Assembly (NCBI RefSeq): GCF_034351645.1
Contig: NZ_CP133782.1
Coordinates: forward strand, 2,795,001 to 2,859,000
Origin: Pseudomonas sp. DC1.2
GTDB lineage: Bacteria > Pseudomonadota > Gammaproteobacteria > Pseudomonadales > Pseudomonadaceae
Reading direction: 5' to 3'
Length of the DNA stretch: 64,000 nt
Below the pieces are notes generated by a model. The model worked only from the letters and a program-made list of their open reading frames with translations, ran no database searches and had not been told where the DNA came from. The position numbers and the translations under genes are program-made. Of the stretch, positions 39,253-49,798 are shown piece after piece. Position 1 is the first letter of the stretch. Every line of letters begins with the position of its first letter.

Positions 39253-40683
39253 ATGTCCTCAACGCCCGCCAGTCAAGCCTTGCGCCTGCCTTCCATCGAC
39301 AGTTTGCTGCGTCATGCGGCCTGCCAGCCGTTGGCCCAGCGTTATGGGCGCGACGCGCTGTTGGCCAGCTTGCGACAACTGCTCGATGACCTGCGCGAAG
39401 CCATGCTTTCAGGGCAGTTGGCCGCCGTTGAAATGACCCCTGAGGTGTTGGCAGGGCGGGCCGCTGAGCGTCTTTTTGCTCAACACCGCAGTCAGGTTCG
39501 GCGGGTGTTCAATCTCACGGGCACGGTGCTGCACACCAATTTGGGTCGAGCACTGTTGCCGCAGGAGGCCATCAATGCGATGCACATGGCGGCGCGCTAC
39601 CCGATCAATCTCGAATTCGACCTGCGCACGGGTAAACGCGGCGACCGTGATGACTTGATTGAAGGCTTGATCCGTGAGCTGACCGGTGCCGAAGCGGTCA
39701 CCGTGGTCAACAATAATGCCGCCGCCGTGCTGCTGACGCTCAATAGCTTGGGCGCGCGCAAGGAAGGCATCATCTCCCGAGGTGAACTGATCGAGATCGG
39801 TGGTGCTTTTCGCATTCCCGACATCATGGCCAGGGCGGGGGTGAAGCTGCATGAAGTCGGGACGACGAATCGCACGCACGCCAAGGATTACGAAGCGGCC
39901 ATCGGGCCACGCAGTGGCTTGGTCATGCGGGTGCATGCGAGCAATTACAGGATCGAAGGATTTACCGCACAGGTGCCCACCGCCGAGTTGGCTGAGTTGG
40001 CTCATCGACATGGCTTACCGTTGCTCGAAGACCTGGGCAGCGGCAGTTTGCTGGACTTAACGCGCTGGGGGCTGCCCGCTGAACCGACGGTGCGTCAAGC
40101 GTTGCTCGATGGCGCGGACATTGTCACGTTCAGCGGTGACAAGTTACTCGGCGGCCCACAGGCCGGTCTGATTGTGGGGAGGAAGGACCTGATCGCACGG
40201 ATCAAAAAGAATCCGCTGAAACGCGCTTTGCGGGTCGACAAACTGACCGTTGCAGCCCTCGAAGCGGTGCTCGGGCTGTACCGTGATCCAGACCGACTGG
40301 CCGAGCGCTTGCCAAGTTTGCGCCTACTCACCCGTCCGCAGGCTGACATCCTCGCCCAGGCCGAACGCCTGCAACCTTCATTGATGAAGGTGCTGGGTGA
40401 TGGCTGGAGCGTCTGCGTAGTGCCTGCCCTCGGCATGATTGGTAGCGGCAGCCAACCCGTGGCGCGCCTGCCAAGCGCGGCACTCAGCCTGCGGCCAATA
40501 GTCTCCAAACGCCTACGCGGTCGAGAGTTGCTCAAGTTGGAAGCGATGTTTCGCGGCTTGCCGATTCCGGTACTAGGTCGTATCGACGATGACGCTTTGT
40601 GGCTGGACTTGAGGCAACTGGACGACGAAGCGGGGTGGCTGGCTCAACTCGGTCATCTGACAGAGGAGGGCGCAGCAGGGTGA
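39253..40683 (+). CDS. selA: L-seryl-tRNA(Sec) selenium transferase
   Basis: A 476-residue PLP enzyme that turns seryl-tRNA(Sec) into selenocysteyl-tRNA(Sec) with selenophosphate. An N-terminal helical tRNA-binding region (about 1-80) precedes a fold type I core with [23 protein letters not shown] and the PLP lysine K297 in [14 protein letters not shown]. Length suits the family (about 463 in E. coli). CGGAG precedes the ATG. Its stop overlaps selB (GTGA). Confidence 0.96.
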   Translation: MSSTPASQALRLPSIDSLLRHAACQPLAQRYGRDALLASLRQLLDDLREAMLSGQLAAVEMTPEVLAGRAAERLFAQHRSQVRRVFNLTGTVLHTNLGRALLPQEAINAMHMAARYPINLEFDLRTGKRGDRDDLIEGLIRELTGAEAVTVVNNNAAAVLLTLNSLGARKEGIISRGELIEIGGAFRIPDIMARAGVKLHEVGTTNRTHAKDYEAAIGPRSGLVMRVHASNYRIEGFTAQVPTAELAELAHRHGLPLLEDLGSGSLLDLTRWGLPAEPTVRQALLDGADIVTFSGDKLLGGPQAGLIVGRKDLIARIKKNPLKRALRVDKLTVAALEAVLGLYRDPDRLAERLPSLRLLTRPQADILAQAERLQPSLMKVLGDGWSVCVVPALGMIGSGSQPVARLPSAALSLRPIVSKRLRGRELLKLEAMFRGLPIPVLGRIDDDALWLDLRQLDDEAGWLAQLGHLTEEGAAG

Positions 40684-42587
40684 TTGTCGGCACGGCGGGA
40701 CACATCGACCACGGCAAGACCTCGTTGCTCCAGGCGTTGACCGGGCAGGCTGGCGACCGTCGTCGGGAAGAGCGCGAGCGGGGCATGACCATCGACCTTG
40801 GCTATCTCTACACGGCGCTGGAGCCAGGGGCGGCACTCACCGGTTTTATCGACGTGCCGGGACACGAGCGCTTCACCCACAACATGCTCGCCGGGGCTCA
40901 GGGCATCGATCTGGTGTTGTTGGTGGTAGCCGCCGATGACGGCGTGATGCCCCAGACACGGGAGCATTTGGCGATCGTCGAATTGCTGGGCATTCCTCGG
41001 GCGATAGTGGCGATCACTAAGTGCGACCGGGTTGATCCCGGCAGAGTGCTGAACGTGCATCAGCAAATGACAGCGTTGCTGGCCTCAGGTCCATTTGCTG
41101 GCGCGGCGCTGATTGACGTGTCCAGCGTTACTGGCGAGGGTGTCGAAAACTTGCGTCAGGCGTTGCTGCAAGCCCAGGGTGATGTCTTGCAGCGCAGCAC
41201 CCATGGCGGCTTTCGCTTGGCAATTGACCGAGCCTTCAGTGTGGCGGGTGCCGGGATCGTGGTGACGGGGACCGCGTTGTCTGGACACGTCGCGGTCGGC
41301 GACACGCTAAGCCTGGGCTCCAGCGGCAAACCGGTGCGAGTGCGGGGCCTGCACGCGCAAAATCAGACCACGGACCAAGCATTCGCCGGGCAACGCGTCG
41401 CGTTGAACCTGAGCGCCGAGCGTCTGTCACTCGAACAGATTCACCGGGGCTATTGGCTGCTGGCCGAGTGGCTGCATGCGCCGACCCAGCGACTGGACAT
41501 CGAGATGTACCTGTTGCCCAGCGAACATGCCGCCTTTGAACATTTTCATCCGGTGCATGTGCATCTCGGCACGCAGGATGTGACGGGGCGTGTGGCCTTG
41601 CTGGGGGGCCAGAGCCTGGCACCGGGTCAGCGAATGTTTGCGCAGCTTCTGCTGAATAAGCCGGTGCAGGCGGTGAAAGGCGACCCCTTGATCCTGCGTG
41701 ACTCAAGCGCCCAGCGCACCTTGGGTGGCGGCCAGGTCCTGGACCCGTTTGCACCCACCCGACAGCGCCGCAGCCCCGAGCGACTGGCACAACTGCAAGC
41801 GCTCGCCACCCTGGGAACACTGGAAGAAGTGCTACCTGCCTTGTTGGCCAACAGTGACTCAGGGCTTGACCCGCAGCGTCTTGAACGCCAGTTCAACCGA
41901 ACTCGGGACAGTTGGGTTCTGGCCAATGGCGTAAGGCTGATCGACACCCGGCAGGGGCCTTTACTGTTCAGTTCAAGTCGCTGGTCAGCGCTTAAAGCCC
42001 TGTTGCTGAAGCATCTGGCACGCTTTCATGAGCTGGAACCGGATCAAATGGGCCCTGATCGGGATCGACTGCGCCGATTCACTGGCAACATGCTGGAGCG
42101 TGCGACGTTTATCAGTTTGCTCGATGAACTCCTAGCCAGTGGGGCCATCGTCACCAATGGCGCGTGGTTACATTTGCCCGATCATCAGGTGCGCTTGAGC
42201 GCAGACGACGAACGTTTATGGCAGCACTTGCAGCCGATGTTCGAGCAGGCGGGTTTTGATACACCGTGGGTGCGAGATCTTGGCCATGATGAAATGGCGG
42301 TGCGCTTGCTGCTGCGCAAGATGGCGCGCCTGGGCCTGGTACATCAGGTGGTCCGCGACCTCTTTTACACCGACCGGGTACTGCGCCGAATGGCGGCTAT
42401 GCTGTTGCAACTGGCTGGCGAAAATCCGGTGATTCAAGTCGCTACGTTTCGCGACGCCGTGCAGCTGGGCCGCAAGCGCAGCGTGCAGATTCTCGAATAC
42501 TTCGACCGGATTGGCCTGACTCGGCGTGTGGGTGAGAGACGCCTGATTCGGCTCGACAATGCACTGGTTCAACCATTCGAGCACTGA
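40680..42587 (+). CDS. selB: Selenocysteine-specific elongation factor SelB
   Basis: A 635-residue translational GTPase delivering Sec-tRNA to UGA codons followed by a SECIS. It starts at GTG 40680 inside the selA stop, giving [17 protein letters not shown] directly at the P-loop; longer frames only read into selA. G2/G3 motifs are [11 protein letters not shown] and DVPGHERF, and G4 is TKCD. EF-Tu-like domains II and III follow, then four winged helices at the C-terminus (about 370-635) that bind the SECIS hairpin. tRNA-Sec begins 6 bp after its stop. Confidence 0.96.
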   Translation: MIVGTAGHIDHGKTSLLQALTGQAGDRRREERERGMTIDLGYLYTALEPGAALTGFIDVPGHERFTHNMLAGAQGIDLVLLVVAADDGVMPQTREHLAIVELLGIPRAIVAITKCDRVDPGRVLNVHQQMTALLASGPFAGAALIDVSSVTGEGVENLRQALLQAQGDVLQRSTHGGFRLAIDRAFSVAGAGIVVTGTALSGHVAVGDTLSLGSSGKPVRVRGLHAQNQTTDQAFAGQRVALNLSAERLSLEQIHRGYWLLAEWLHAPTQRLDIEMYLLPSEHAAFEHFHPVHVHLGTQDVTGRVALLGGQSLAPGQRMFAQLLLNKPVQAVKGDPLILRDSSAQRTLGGGQVLDPFAPTRQRRSPERLAQLQALATLGTLEEVLPALLANSDSGLDPQRLERQFNRTRDSWVLANGVRLIDTRQGPLLFSSSRWSALKALLLKHLARFHELEPDQMGPDRDRLRRFTGNMLERATFISLLDELLASGAIVTNGAWLHLPDHQVRLSADDERLWQHLQPMFEQAGFDTPWVRDLGHDEMAVRLLLRKMARLGLVHQVVRDLFYTDRVLRRMAAMLLQLAGENPVIQVATFRDAVQLGRKRSVQILEYFDRIGLTRRVGERRLIRLDNALVQPFEH

Positions 42588-42593
42588 GTTCAA

Positions 42594-42689
42594 GGAAGGC
42601 AATCGCGCCCGGTGGCGCGGCCGGGCTTCAAACCCGGTTGGGGACGGCATCCGTTCCCGGGCAGGTTCGACTCCGGCTGCCTTCCGCCA
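42594..42689 (+). tRNA. selC: tRNA-Sec (anticodon TCA)
   Basis: A 96-nt RNA including encoded GCCA. The acceptor arms GGAAGGCA and TGCCTTCC pair over 8 bp, the long acceptor typical of bacterial tRNA-Sec. The anticodon arm CCGGG-CTTCAAA-CCCGG holds TCA at 42628-42630. A long variable arm (GGGACGGCATCCGTTCCC) and the T-loop GGTTCGACTCC follow. The variable arm and T-loop closely match E. coli selC. It reads the UGA in fdnG and sits directly behind selB. Confidence 0.97.
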
Positions 42690-42736
42690 TTTCTGATTCC
42701 TCGCGCTGTGTAACAGCGACCTATAAGGAGACATCC

Positions 42737-43810
42737 ATGGTGCCCACGCCTATCTCCGAAAAGACATTTTCTCGCGGCCTGCTCGATGTCCTGATACGTG
42801 CGGGGCTGATCGCGATACTGGTGCTTTTTTGCTTTGAGATTTTTCAGCCGTTTCGCGACCTGATGCTGTGGTCGGTGATCCTGGCAATCACGCTTTACCC
42901 CTTGCAAGAGCGCCTCAGGGGGAGGGCGGGACACAAGGAGGGGCGCATCGCGGCCCTCATCGTGCTGATCGCCATCGCTATTCTCATGGTGCCGATATAC
43001 CTGCTAGGCACCTCCATCGCCGACTCGGTCGAGCATGCCATGGGTCTGGTTAAAAACGGCGGCTTCCATATTCCAGCGCCGGCCGATTCAGTTGCCGATT
43101 GGCCGCTAGTGGGCAAACCACTTTCGGCCCTCTGGCTTCAGGCTTCCAGCGATCTGCCTGGTCTTACGGAGAAGTACATCCCGCAAATTAAAGGGCTTAG
43201 CTTGACCCTGCTGAGCAAACTTGCCGGCGTCGGCATGGGATTTCTTACGTTCATCTTTGCCTTGGTCATCGCGGGTTTGTTCATGGCCCATGGCGAGGCT
43301 GGCAGCCGGAACGCGGTGCTTATTGCTTCGCGCATCAGCGGCCCGATCAAAGGCCCGAGCATGGCTGTGCTCTGTACTGCAACCATCCGTGCGGTAGCGC
43401 TGGGCGTGGTGGGCATCGCCTTCATCCAGATGCTGTTGGTGGGGCTGGGGTTTGTGCTCAAAGGCGTACCGGGTGCCGGGCTCCTGGCGCTCGCGGTGCT
43501 GCTGCTTGGCATCATGCAATTACCGGTGACGCTGATTACGTTGCCAGTGATCGTCTTTGTCATCGCAACCGAGGGCGCCAGTACCGGGACGATTGTGTTC
43601 TCGATTTATGTGTTCGTCGCCGGCCTGGTAGACAACGTACTCAAACCACTGCTGCTGGGTCGAGGGGTTGATGTGCCTATGCCGGTGATATTGATCGGTG
43701 CGCTGGGAGGGATGGTCACCAGTGGGATCATCGGCCTGTTTATCGGGCCGGTGGTGTTGGCTGTGGGGTATCAATTGTTTTGGCAGTGGGTCTTGGAGAA
43801 GCAGGAATGA
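42737..43810 (+). CDS. AI-2E family transporter (PerM/YdiK-like)
   Basis: A 357-residue inner-membrane protein starting at ATG 42737 behind AAGGAG. About eight hydrophobic segments: two near the N-terminus (LIRAGLIAILVLFCFEIF, LMLWSVILAITLYPL), one at about 60-80, a periplasmic helical domain, then a cluster at the C-terminus with the family motif near DNVLKPLLLGRG. The family was named for AI-2 export but most members have unknown substrates (some are Na+/H+ antiporters). It follows tRNA-Sec by 47 bp. Confidence 0.88.
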   Translation: MVPTPISEKTFSRGLLDVLIRAGLIAILVLFCFEIFQPFRDLMLWSVILAITLYPLQERLRGRAGHKEGRIAALIVLIAIAILMVPIYLLGTSIADSVEHAMGLVKNGGFHIPAPADSVADWPLVGKPLSALWLQASSDLPGLTEKYIPQIKGLSLTLLSKLAGVGMGFLTFIFALVIAGLFMAHGEAGSRNAVLIASRISGPIKGPSMAVLCTATIRAVALGVVGIAFIQMLLVGLGFVLKGVPGAGLLALAVLLLGIMQLPVTLITLPVIVFVIATEGASTGTIVFSIYVFVAGLVDNVLKPLLLGRGVDVPMPVILIGALGGMVTSGIIGLFIGPVVLAVGYQLFWQWVLEKQE

Positions 43811-44103
43811 AGTAAATGTTGGGGCGGGGGTTCTCGGATGATGTGACCTTGGGCGGCGATAGCAAAGCGTCATCACCCACGCCGAAAAGTTCCATAACTG
43901 TACATTAATAAAAAAATGTACAACTTTTTCTAAAGTTTATAGCATCCCTCATCGATACCTATTCTGAAGCGTTTAATTTCCTGGCCTAGACGTACCCGTC
44001 AAGGACACGAAAGAGACGATATCGAGCTTTAGAAGGTGACTACGGTTGCCATTGACCCTCAGGGATGGAGCCCAGCCACTCAAAATACTTTGCGGATTTG
44101 CCC

Positions 44104-45870
44104 ATGACCGAACGACTGAATCCTCTTGCCGATCTTTCCCAATCGGGCGCTGATCTAAGCTCGCTGCTGAGCGCCATCGACCGTTCCCAAGCGGTGATCG
44201 AGTTCGATCTGCAGGGTAATGTGCTCTATGCCAACCAGAACTTTCTCGATTGCATGGGATACGAGCTTGAGGATATTCGTGGTCGCCATCACCGATTGTT
44301 TTGTATGCCCGACTATGCGACCAGCAAAGAATATCTGATGTTCTGGGAGAAGTTGGGCACCGGCAAATTTGACGCCGGTCAGTATCAGCGCCAGGCAAAA
44401 GACGGTCGTCAGGTGTGGTTACAGGCAACCTACAATCCGGTCATGGACACCCAAGGCAAACCGATCAAAATCGTCAAATTTGCCAGTGATGTCACTGAAG
44501 CCCGCAACCGCAATGCCGAATGGGAAAGCAAGATCGCCGCCATCGAGCGCTCCCAGGCTTTGATCGAATTCACTCCTGATGGCTATGTATTGACTGCCAA
44601 CAACAAGTTTCTTCAGGCGATGGGCTACTCCCTCGAAGAAGTCGTTGGGCAACACCACCGCATGTTCTGTGACCAGGAACACGCGAACTCTCATGCATAC
44701 CGCGAGTTTTGGGAGAAGCTCGGAAAGGGCGAATACGATTCAAATGAATACAAGCGCATGAGCAAGGACGGTAATGACGTCTGGATTCAAGCCTCCTACA
44801 ACCCAATCCTTGATGCCCAAGGGCACACTTACAAGATCGTGAAGTTTGCCACCGATGTGACTGAAACCAAATTGCGCACGATGGAGCATGAGGGCAAGGT
44901 CAACGCGATCAACCGCGCTCAGGGTGTTATCGAGTTTGACCTGAGCGGCAACATTCTCTCCGCCAACAGCAATTTCCTTGAGTTGGTGGGGTACCGTGCT
45001 GAGGAATTAAAGAAACAGCACCACAGACTTTTCTGTGAGCCTGAGTATGTCAAGACCACGCAATACCGTGAGTTTTGGAACTCGCTGAGCAGTGGCAAAT
45101 TTTTTAATGGCCGTTTTAAGCGCATCAGCAAATACGGGCAAAACATCTGGATTCAGGCCACCTACAATCCGGTGTTCAATGCCGTAGGTGAGCCTTATAA
45201 AGTGGTCAAGTTTGCGACCGACATTACAGCTCAGGTTGAGCTTGAGGAAGCCATCGAAGCCAAGACGCGGGCAATGGACGACTCGGTCACTCGGCTGATG
45301 GCCGCGATTTCCGAAGTGGTCAAGACCACCGGTGACGCCAACGATCAGGCGCGCATTACCCAGGATGAGGCACAGCGCGGCTCCCAGACGCTCAATGAAG
45401 CGGCGCTTGCGATGGACACCATCGGTAAATCGGCAGAGGACATCCAGGAGATCATCGAGGTGATCAGCAAGATTGCCGGTCAGACCAACATGCTCGCCTT
45501 CAACGCCGCGATCGAAGCCGCCCGCGCGGGTGAGCACGGCCTGGGGTTTTCGGTGGTGGCTGACGAAGTACGCAAGTTGGCCGAGAAGTCGTCTCAAGCC
45601 ACTACCGAAATCAATAAGTTGATTCAGGAAACCGTCCGCCGTATCAAGACAGGCAGCGAAATTTCCCTCAGTGCGGGCAGTGCATTCGAGCGCATCGTTA
45701 CCGGAGTCACAAAGACCAACAACGCGATGAACACCATCGGAGCGGCAACGCATGAGCAGCAGCATTTGGCAGAACGAGTCTCTGAACTGATCAGAGAACT
45801 CAACCGTATCAAGTCGGCTAACGGGTTGGGCGAAGGCCTGAGTACACCCGGTCAGGTTGACGGTGTATGA
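44104..45870 (+). CDS. Soluble methyl-accepting chemotaxis protein with three PAS domains
   Basis: About 588 residues from ATG 44104; ATG 44065 is possible but has no usable spacing to a Shine-Dalgarno. Three PAS domains lie in tandem at about 12-130, 135-253 and 258-375. Each ends in a near-identical stretch (QATYNPVMDTQG..KIVKFA, QASYNPILDAQG, QATYNPVFNAVG). The signalling tip [20 protein letters not shown] and GLGFSVVADEVRKLAEKS follow. There is no transmembrane helix or HAMP, so it senses an internal signal such as redox state or oxygen, like Aer- or BdlA-type receptors. The stop overlaps the next gene by ATGA. Confidence 0.9.
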   Translation: MTERLNPLADLSQSGADLSSLLSAIDRSQAVIEFDLQGNVLYANQNFLDCMGYELEDIRGRHHRLFCMPDYATSKEYLMFWEKLGTGKFDAGQYQRQAKDGRQVWLQATYNPVMDTQGKPIKIVKFASDVTEARNRNAEWESKIAAIERSQALIEFTPDGYVLTANNKFLQAMGYSLEEVVGQHHRMFCDQEHANSHAYREFWEKLGKGEYDSNEYKRMSKDGNDVWIQASYNPILDAQGHTYKIVKFATDVTETKLRTMEHEGKVNAINRAQGVIEFDLSGNILSANSNFLELVGYRAEELKKQHHRLFCEPEYVKTTQYREFWNSLSSGKFFNGRFKRISKYGQNIWIQATYNPVFNAVGEPYKVVKFATDITAQVELEEAIEAKTRAMDDSVTRLMAAISEVVKTTGDANDQARITQDEAQRGSQTLNEAALAMDTIGKSAEDIQEIIEVISKIAGQTNMLAFNAAIEAARAGEHGLGFSVVADEVRKLAEKSSQATTEINKLIQETVRRIKTGSEISLSAGSAFERIVTGVTKTNNAMNTIGAATHEQQHLAERVSELIRELNRIKSANGLGEGLSTPGQVDGV

Positions 45871-47345
45871 CTGACTCCCGAGCTTTTGGGGTGCTCAAGC
45901 TGGCGGAGCTGGAAATCGCCGTTGACGCCCAAGCATTGGAGCAGGTGATCAACTGGCCAACGCGGCTGCAGCCTCATCCGTTGCAAGGCGCTGCTCTGAT
46001 CGGCATGTTTAGCCTGCGCGGTAAGGCGTTGCCCCTTATCGATCTGCGTTCGTTACTCGGTGAACTCGGTGTTGCCGGAGGCCAGCCCACCGATATGGTC
46101 GCCATCATCAATCATCAAGACCGACGTCTGGGCATTGCCGTCAGCGGGGTCAGTGATGTGATGAAAATAGAATCGCGCAACCTGTGTGATCTGAGTGGGG
46201 AGGGTGCGCCAGTTGCCCTGCTGCCAGAACTCGCATTGCTGGACGACGACCGGATGATTTACCTGCTCAATCTGGAGGTGCTCTCCAGCTTGCCGCAGGT
46301 GCTTACAGCACGCCCCAAAGAGGCTGATCACGTTGCACAGGTGCAGGATCAGTCCCAGACGTTGCATCACTTGCTGGTATTTGAGTGCGATGAAAAACGC
46401 TATGCGGTGGACGCTAAAGCTATTACCGAACTGGTCGATCGACCGGAGATGGAGCCGAGCAAATTTGGCATTGATTATTGCTTGGGCGTCACCAATCGCC
46501 GCGGCGTTGATGTACCGGCGCTGAGTATCAACCGTGTACTGGGTTTGGAGAGCCCGGCAGCCACGGAGAGACAAGACCAGTTGCTGGTCTTGACCTCTCG
46601 AGAGGGTTACCGCATCGGCTTGGCCTACGAGCGCATGGTTGCAATCGTGCGCAAACGAGCCAGTGAAATTCTACCTTTGCCTACGTATGGGCTGCGCGAA
46701 CCAGCGCTGTTCGCGGGTGTTGTCGGTGTTGAAAACGGCGAGCAAGCGCTGTTGCTCGAGCATCAAGCGTTGCTTGAGCGTCCAGAGACGCTCAGTTTTG
46801 CCAAGATCTATCAGGCCAGCCCTCCAGGCCAGGAAGCCGCGGCATCTCGTAACGGTCGGCTAAACCAGACCTGCCTGGTGTTTCAGGCGGCCATGCAGTT
46901 CGTGGTGCCACTTGATCAGGTCTTGGAGATTCTTGACATGCCTGTGCGGTTTGCCCGTTTTGCGCAGCGCGAGTCCCACCTGTTAGGCAGCTTCAATCTG
47001 CGTGGAGAGCAAATTCCCTTGGTCTGCCTGAGCAGTTTGATTGAAGGCACAGCATTGCCCGAAAGTAATCAGGCGAGGGTGTTGCTGGTCAAAGGCACGC
47101 TCGGCAGTTTTGGGCTGGTGGTGAACAGTACCGACTCCATAGAAAGCTTCACTCACCCTGCGTCCGAGCATCCGGCAGGTTGGGAGCACGGCGTAAACAG
47201 CAGCGGGTCGGTCAATGGCCGCGTGCGCAGCCTGGTCAGTATTGGTCGAGGTGAGCAGAACCGTTGGATGACGCTGATCAATCTGAGCAGTGTGGTCAAG
47301 ACGTTGGAGAAGGCACGTGCATCGTCCAGCGAAATGACTCCATAG
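45867..47345 (+). CDS. Triple-CheW-domain chemotaxis adaptor
   Basis: A 492-residue protein made of three CheW-like folds at about 5-145, 160-300 and 325-480. Each has the CheW pattern of a hydrophobic beta-barrel with a GxxxLRG-type turn (IGMFSLRGKALPLIDLRSLL, CLGVTNRRGVDVPALSINRVL and LGSFNLRGEQIPLVCLSSLI). No kinase or receiver domain is fused. It is translationally coupled to the triple-PAS receptor and presumably clusters receptors or competes with CheW for CheA. Confidence 0.87.
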   Translation: MTDSRAFGVLKLAELEIAVDAQALEQVINWPTRLQPHPLQGAALIGMFSLRGKALPLIDLRSLLGELGVAGGQPTDMVAIINHQDRRLGIAVSGVSDVMKIESRNLCDLSGEGAPVALLPELALLDDDRMIYLLNLEVLSSLPQVLTARPKEADHVAQVQDQSQTLHHLLVFECDEKRYAVDAKAITELVDRPEMEPSKFGIDYCLGVTNRRGVDVPALSINRVLGLESPAATERQDQLLVLTSREGYRIGLAYERMVAIVRKRASEILPLPTYGLREPALFAGVVGVENGEQALLLEHQALLERPETLSFAKIYQASPPGQEAAASRNGRLNQTCLVFQAAMQFVVPLDQVLEILDMPVRFARFAQRESHLLGSFNLRGEQIPLVCLSSLIEGTALPESNQARVLLVKGTLGSFGLVVNSTDSIESFTHPASEHPAGWEHGVNSSGSVNGRVRSLVSIGRGEQNRWMTLINLSSVVKTLEKARASSSEMTP

Positions 47346-47477
47346 CATTGACCTATAGCCTCTCCAGCCAAGATCAATTAGGCGTTACCAGTCCCTTAAA
47401 CTAAATTACGAACAGCGTGATGGCATAAAGGCATCGCCCAGTCCAATCCTTATGGGGTTCATCCCCGAGCTCCGTCC

Positions 47478-49118
47478 ATGAAAAACTCAATTTCCCTGGC
47501 CTCACGCATAGGCCTTGGCTTCGCCGCCATCGTGTCGCTGCTCATATTGATCACTGCCGTCGGTATTCAAAGGGTGAGTTTCATCGACTCCACGCTTGAA
47601 GACGTCAGCGAGAATGCGGCGAAGGTCCAACGCTACGCTATTAACTTGCGCGGAAGTGTCCACAACCGGGCCATTGCTATCCGTGACGCCGTGTTGGTGA
47701 GTACGGCTCAAGACTTGGAAGTCCACCTGAACGAAGTCATCACGCTGGAAAAGGCTTATTCCGATTCGGCGGTACCGTTGGATAAGCTATTCACTGGCGC
47801 CGGAGTGACATCGCAGGAGCAGCAATTGCTGCGGGACATTAAAGACATCGAAAAGCAAACGCTGGCGTCCACCCAATCGGTGATTGCGCTTCGTCGCGCG
47901 GGTGACATCCCAGGCGCACAGGCTTTGTTGCTGCAGGAGACCTCCGGTGGCTATAGCGAGTGGTTGAAACGCGTTAACGCACTGATCGACTATGAGGAAA
48001 TTTCGATCAAGACTCAGCTCAACGCGGTACAAGCCACTGCGAGTCAGTTCCGCGGGTTGATGCTGTTGGCAACAGGCATAGCACTGGTGCTGAGCATCAT
48101 TCTGGCTGGCTCGATTATTCGCTTTGTCAAATCAACGCTGGGGGCGGAACCGACTGAGGTTGCACAGGCAATCCAACGGTTGGCAGCAGGCGATTTGCAA
48201 CAAACGATCGTTACTGACTATCCAAACAGCGTGATGGGCGTTTTAAAAACCGCCCTGAGTCGTTTGGCCGACACGATTACTGAGGTCCGCACTGCGGCCC
48301 AAGAGGTCAACCAATCCTCCTCGCAGCTGTTGGCGGTATCGTCCACCAACAATGCGCAAATCAGCTTGCAAACCCGCGAGGCTGAGCAGGTGTCGACCGC
48401 CATTACGCAAATGGCGGCAACGGTGAATGAGGTGTCGGGTTACGCATCCCAAGCAGCCAATGCGACGCGTCTGGCCGATGCTGAAGTTGAAAGCGGTAAC
48501 CGCCTGGTTGCAGACACCACGCTTGCGATCGAACAACTGGCTAGCACACTGGTCGACACTACCAACACGGTGGAGCAGGTGTCGAAGCACAGCGAACAGA
48601 TTGAAACGGTTATTGGGGTGATCAACTCCATCGCTTCGCAAACCAATTTGCTGGCGTTGAACGCCGCCATCGAAGCCGCCCGTGCCGGAGAGCACGGTCG
48701 AGGGTTTGCTGTTGTCGCCGATGAAGTGCGCTCACTGGCTAACCGCACGCAGCAGTCTACGCAAGAAATTCGCGACATGATAAGCACGCTGCAGAGCGGC
48801 ACCGAGACCGCCGCTCAGACGATGCGCAACAGTTGCGAGCTGGTCAACAGCACCGTGGCTCAAACGCGTCAGGCACAAAGTGCGCTGTCCAAAATCAGCC
48901 AGGAAGTGGGGGCTATAAACCATATGAACGCCCAGATCGCCAGCGCCTCCATCCAGCAAAACGCCGTGGCCGAAGACGTGGCACAAAATATCACCCGTAT
49001 CCACGGTTCAACCCTGCAGTCAGCCACTGGCTCACGCGAAGTGGCCACGGCCAGCCAAGAGCTAGCGCGACTGGCTGATCGTCTTAGCCAGAAAGTGGCA
49101 TTTTTCAGGGTGGTTTAA
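47478..49118 (+). CDS. Transmembrane methyl-accepting chemotaxis protein
   Basis: A 546-residue receptor. TM1 is at about 12-32 ([20 protein letters not shown]), followed by a helical periplasmic domain of four-helix-bundle type (about 33-190). TM2 is near 193-213 ([20 protein letters not shown]), then HAMP (about 214-266) and the signalling domain with the tip [20 protein letters not shown] and [20 protein letters not shown]. No ligand motif is recognised. It lies 132 bp after the triple-CheW gene and completes a three-gene chemotaxis cluster. A strong hairpin follows. Confidence 0.93.
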   Translation: MKNSISLASRIGLGFAAIVSLLILITAVGIQRVSFIDSTLEDVSENAAKVQRYAINLRGSVHNRAIAIRDAVLVSTAQDLEVHLNEVITLEKAYSDSAVPLDKLFTGAGVTSQEQQLLRDIKDIEKQTLASTQSVIALRRAGDIPGAQALLLQETSGGYSEWLKRVNALIDYEEISIKTQLNAVQATASQFRGLMLLATGIALVLSIILAGSIIRFVKSTLGAEPTEVAQAIQRLAAGDLQQTIVTDYPNSVMGVLKTALSRLADTITEVRTAAQEVNQSSSQLLAVSSTNNAQISLQTREAEQVSTAITQMAATVNEVSGYASQAANATRLADAEVESGNRLVADTTLAIEQLASTLVDTTNTVEQVSKHSEQIETVIGVINSIASQTNLLALNAAIEAARAGEHGRGFAVVADEVRSLANRTQQSTQEIRDMISTLQSGTETAAQTMRNSCELVNSTVAQTRQAQSALSKISQEVGAINHMNAQIASASIQQNAVAEDVAQNITRIHGSTLQSATGSREVATASQELARLADRLSQKVAFFRVV

Positions 49119-49168
49119 GGGGGCCGGGGCAGGGGCCGTATGCGGTAGTTCTGCCCAAACGCATAAGG

Positions 49169-49194
49169 GGGATGGCAGCAGTAGCTGCCATCCC
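49169..49194 (+). terminator. Hairpin after the chemotaxis cluster
   Basis: A perfect 11-bp stem GGGATGGCAGC / GCTGCCATCCC around AGTA, about 50 bp after the receptor stop. No T tract follows. It also marks the boundary to the accessory region. Confidence 0.55.
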
Positions 49195-49238
49195 AGGGTG
49201 CAGACTTCATAGTCGGGGTTTGTTCATTGATCAAAAGG

Positions 49239-49391
49239 TTAACGTAGGGAGGAGCAGAACACGCGGATGGCTTCGGGCGCTCTGACCCATTTACGGATGG
49301 TGTTTCTCGACAGCCCGGTACGCTTGGCTATCTGATGCAGCGAGAGCTTGTCGCGGAAATACATCCGCCGGATTTTTCCCAACATTTCCAT
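49239..49391 (-). pseudogene. Truncated IS21-family transposase IstA (N-terminal HTH)
   Basis: A 50-codon open frame from ATG 49391 to TAA 49239-49241. It encodes a helix-turn-helix typical of IstA starts (MEMLGKIRRMYFRDKLSLHQ, IAKRTGLSRNTIRKWVRAPE) and then ends after about 10 unrelated residues. IstA proteins are about 500 residues long, so more than 90 percent is missing. The adjacent repeats at 49445-49499 are likely the matching element end. Confidence 0.8.
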
Positions 49392-49444
49392 GCTGATCAC
49401 CCTGTGTTCTCCTGCTCGAAAAGTGAGCAGAAGCAGTTGAACAC

Positions 49445-49499
49445 CTGGGTCAGTTTTCAGTCGGCAGAACAGCCTCTACTGGGTCAGTTTTCGGTCAGC
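49445..49499. repeat. Paired terminal repeats of an IS21-type element end
   Basis: Two direct copies, CTGGGTCAGTTTTCAGTCGGC-like at 49445-49465 and CTGGGTCAGTTTTCGGTCAGC-like at 49479-49499 (19 of 21 identical), with starts 34 bp apart. Multiple short repeats at each end are a known trait of IS21-family elements and this block lies just upstream of the truncated istA, so it is probably the left end. Confidence 0.65.
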
Positions 49500-49500
49500 G

Positions 49501-49798
49501 GCAACAGTTCATGATCGGCTGCTTGAAGCCTGGAGCGGCTCGGACGATGACGACGATCCTTATTTTATTGAAGAGACTGAGGCGTCGTCAGAGCTGACGG
49601 TTGGCTGGCGGAGAATGGAGCACAGCCTGCAATTTGAGTCTCGACTGGCGAACCCTCTGGTGGGGTCGATCCTGTCCATGGTTTTCGATGGCATTGAAGA
49701 CTTGCGTTCAACGGACGATCGATCAGCCATTGTCATCGCTGGCGTTGGCCAACCGATCTCATCATTTCAGCGAGGGCGGGTGTTCCAAGACGAAGAGA
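49501..49798 (+). pseudogene. Fragment of a probable HEPN/RES-type protein
   Basis: An open stretch of about 100 codons begins at the IS21 end repeat and reads TVHDRLLEAWSGSDDDDD, ELTVGWRRMEHSLQFESRL and GVGQPISSFQRGRVFQDEET before passing into IS66 sequence. There is no start codon context or stop of its own. The pattern resembles the N-terminal HEPN-like region and beginning of RES-domain proteins (NAD-degrading toxins), but that family call is from memory of such sequences. The catalytic RES part is absent. Confidence 0.5.

Noticed and set aside
42704..42718. CGCTGT-GTA-ACAGCG as terminator after tRNA-Sec
   Set aside because: Stem of only 6 bp with a 3-base loop and no T run; too weak to call.
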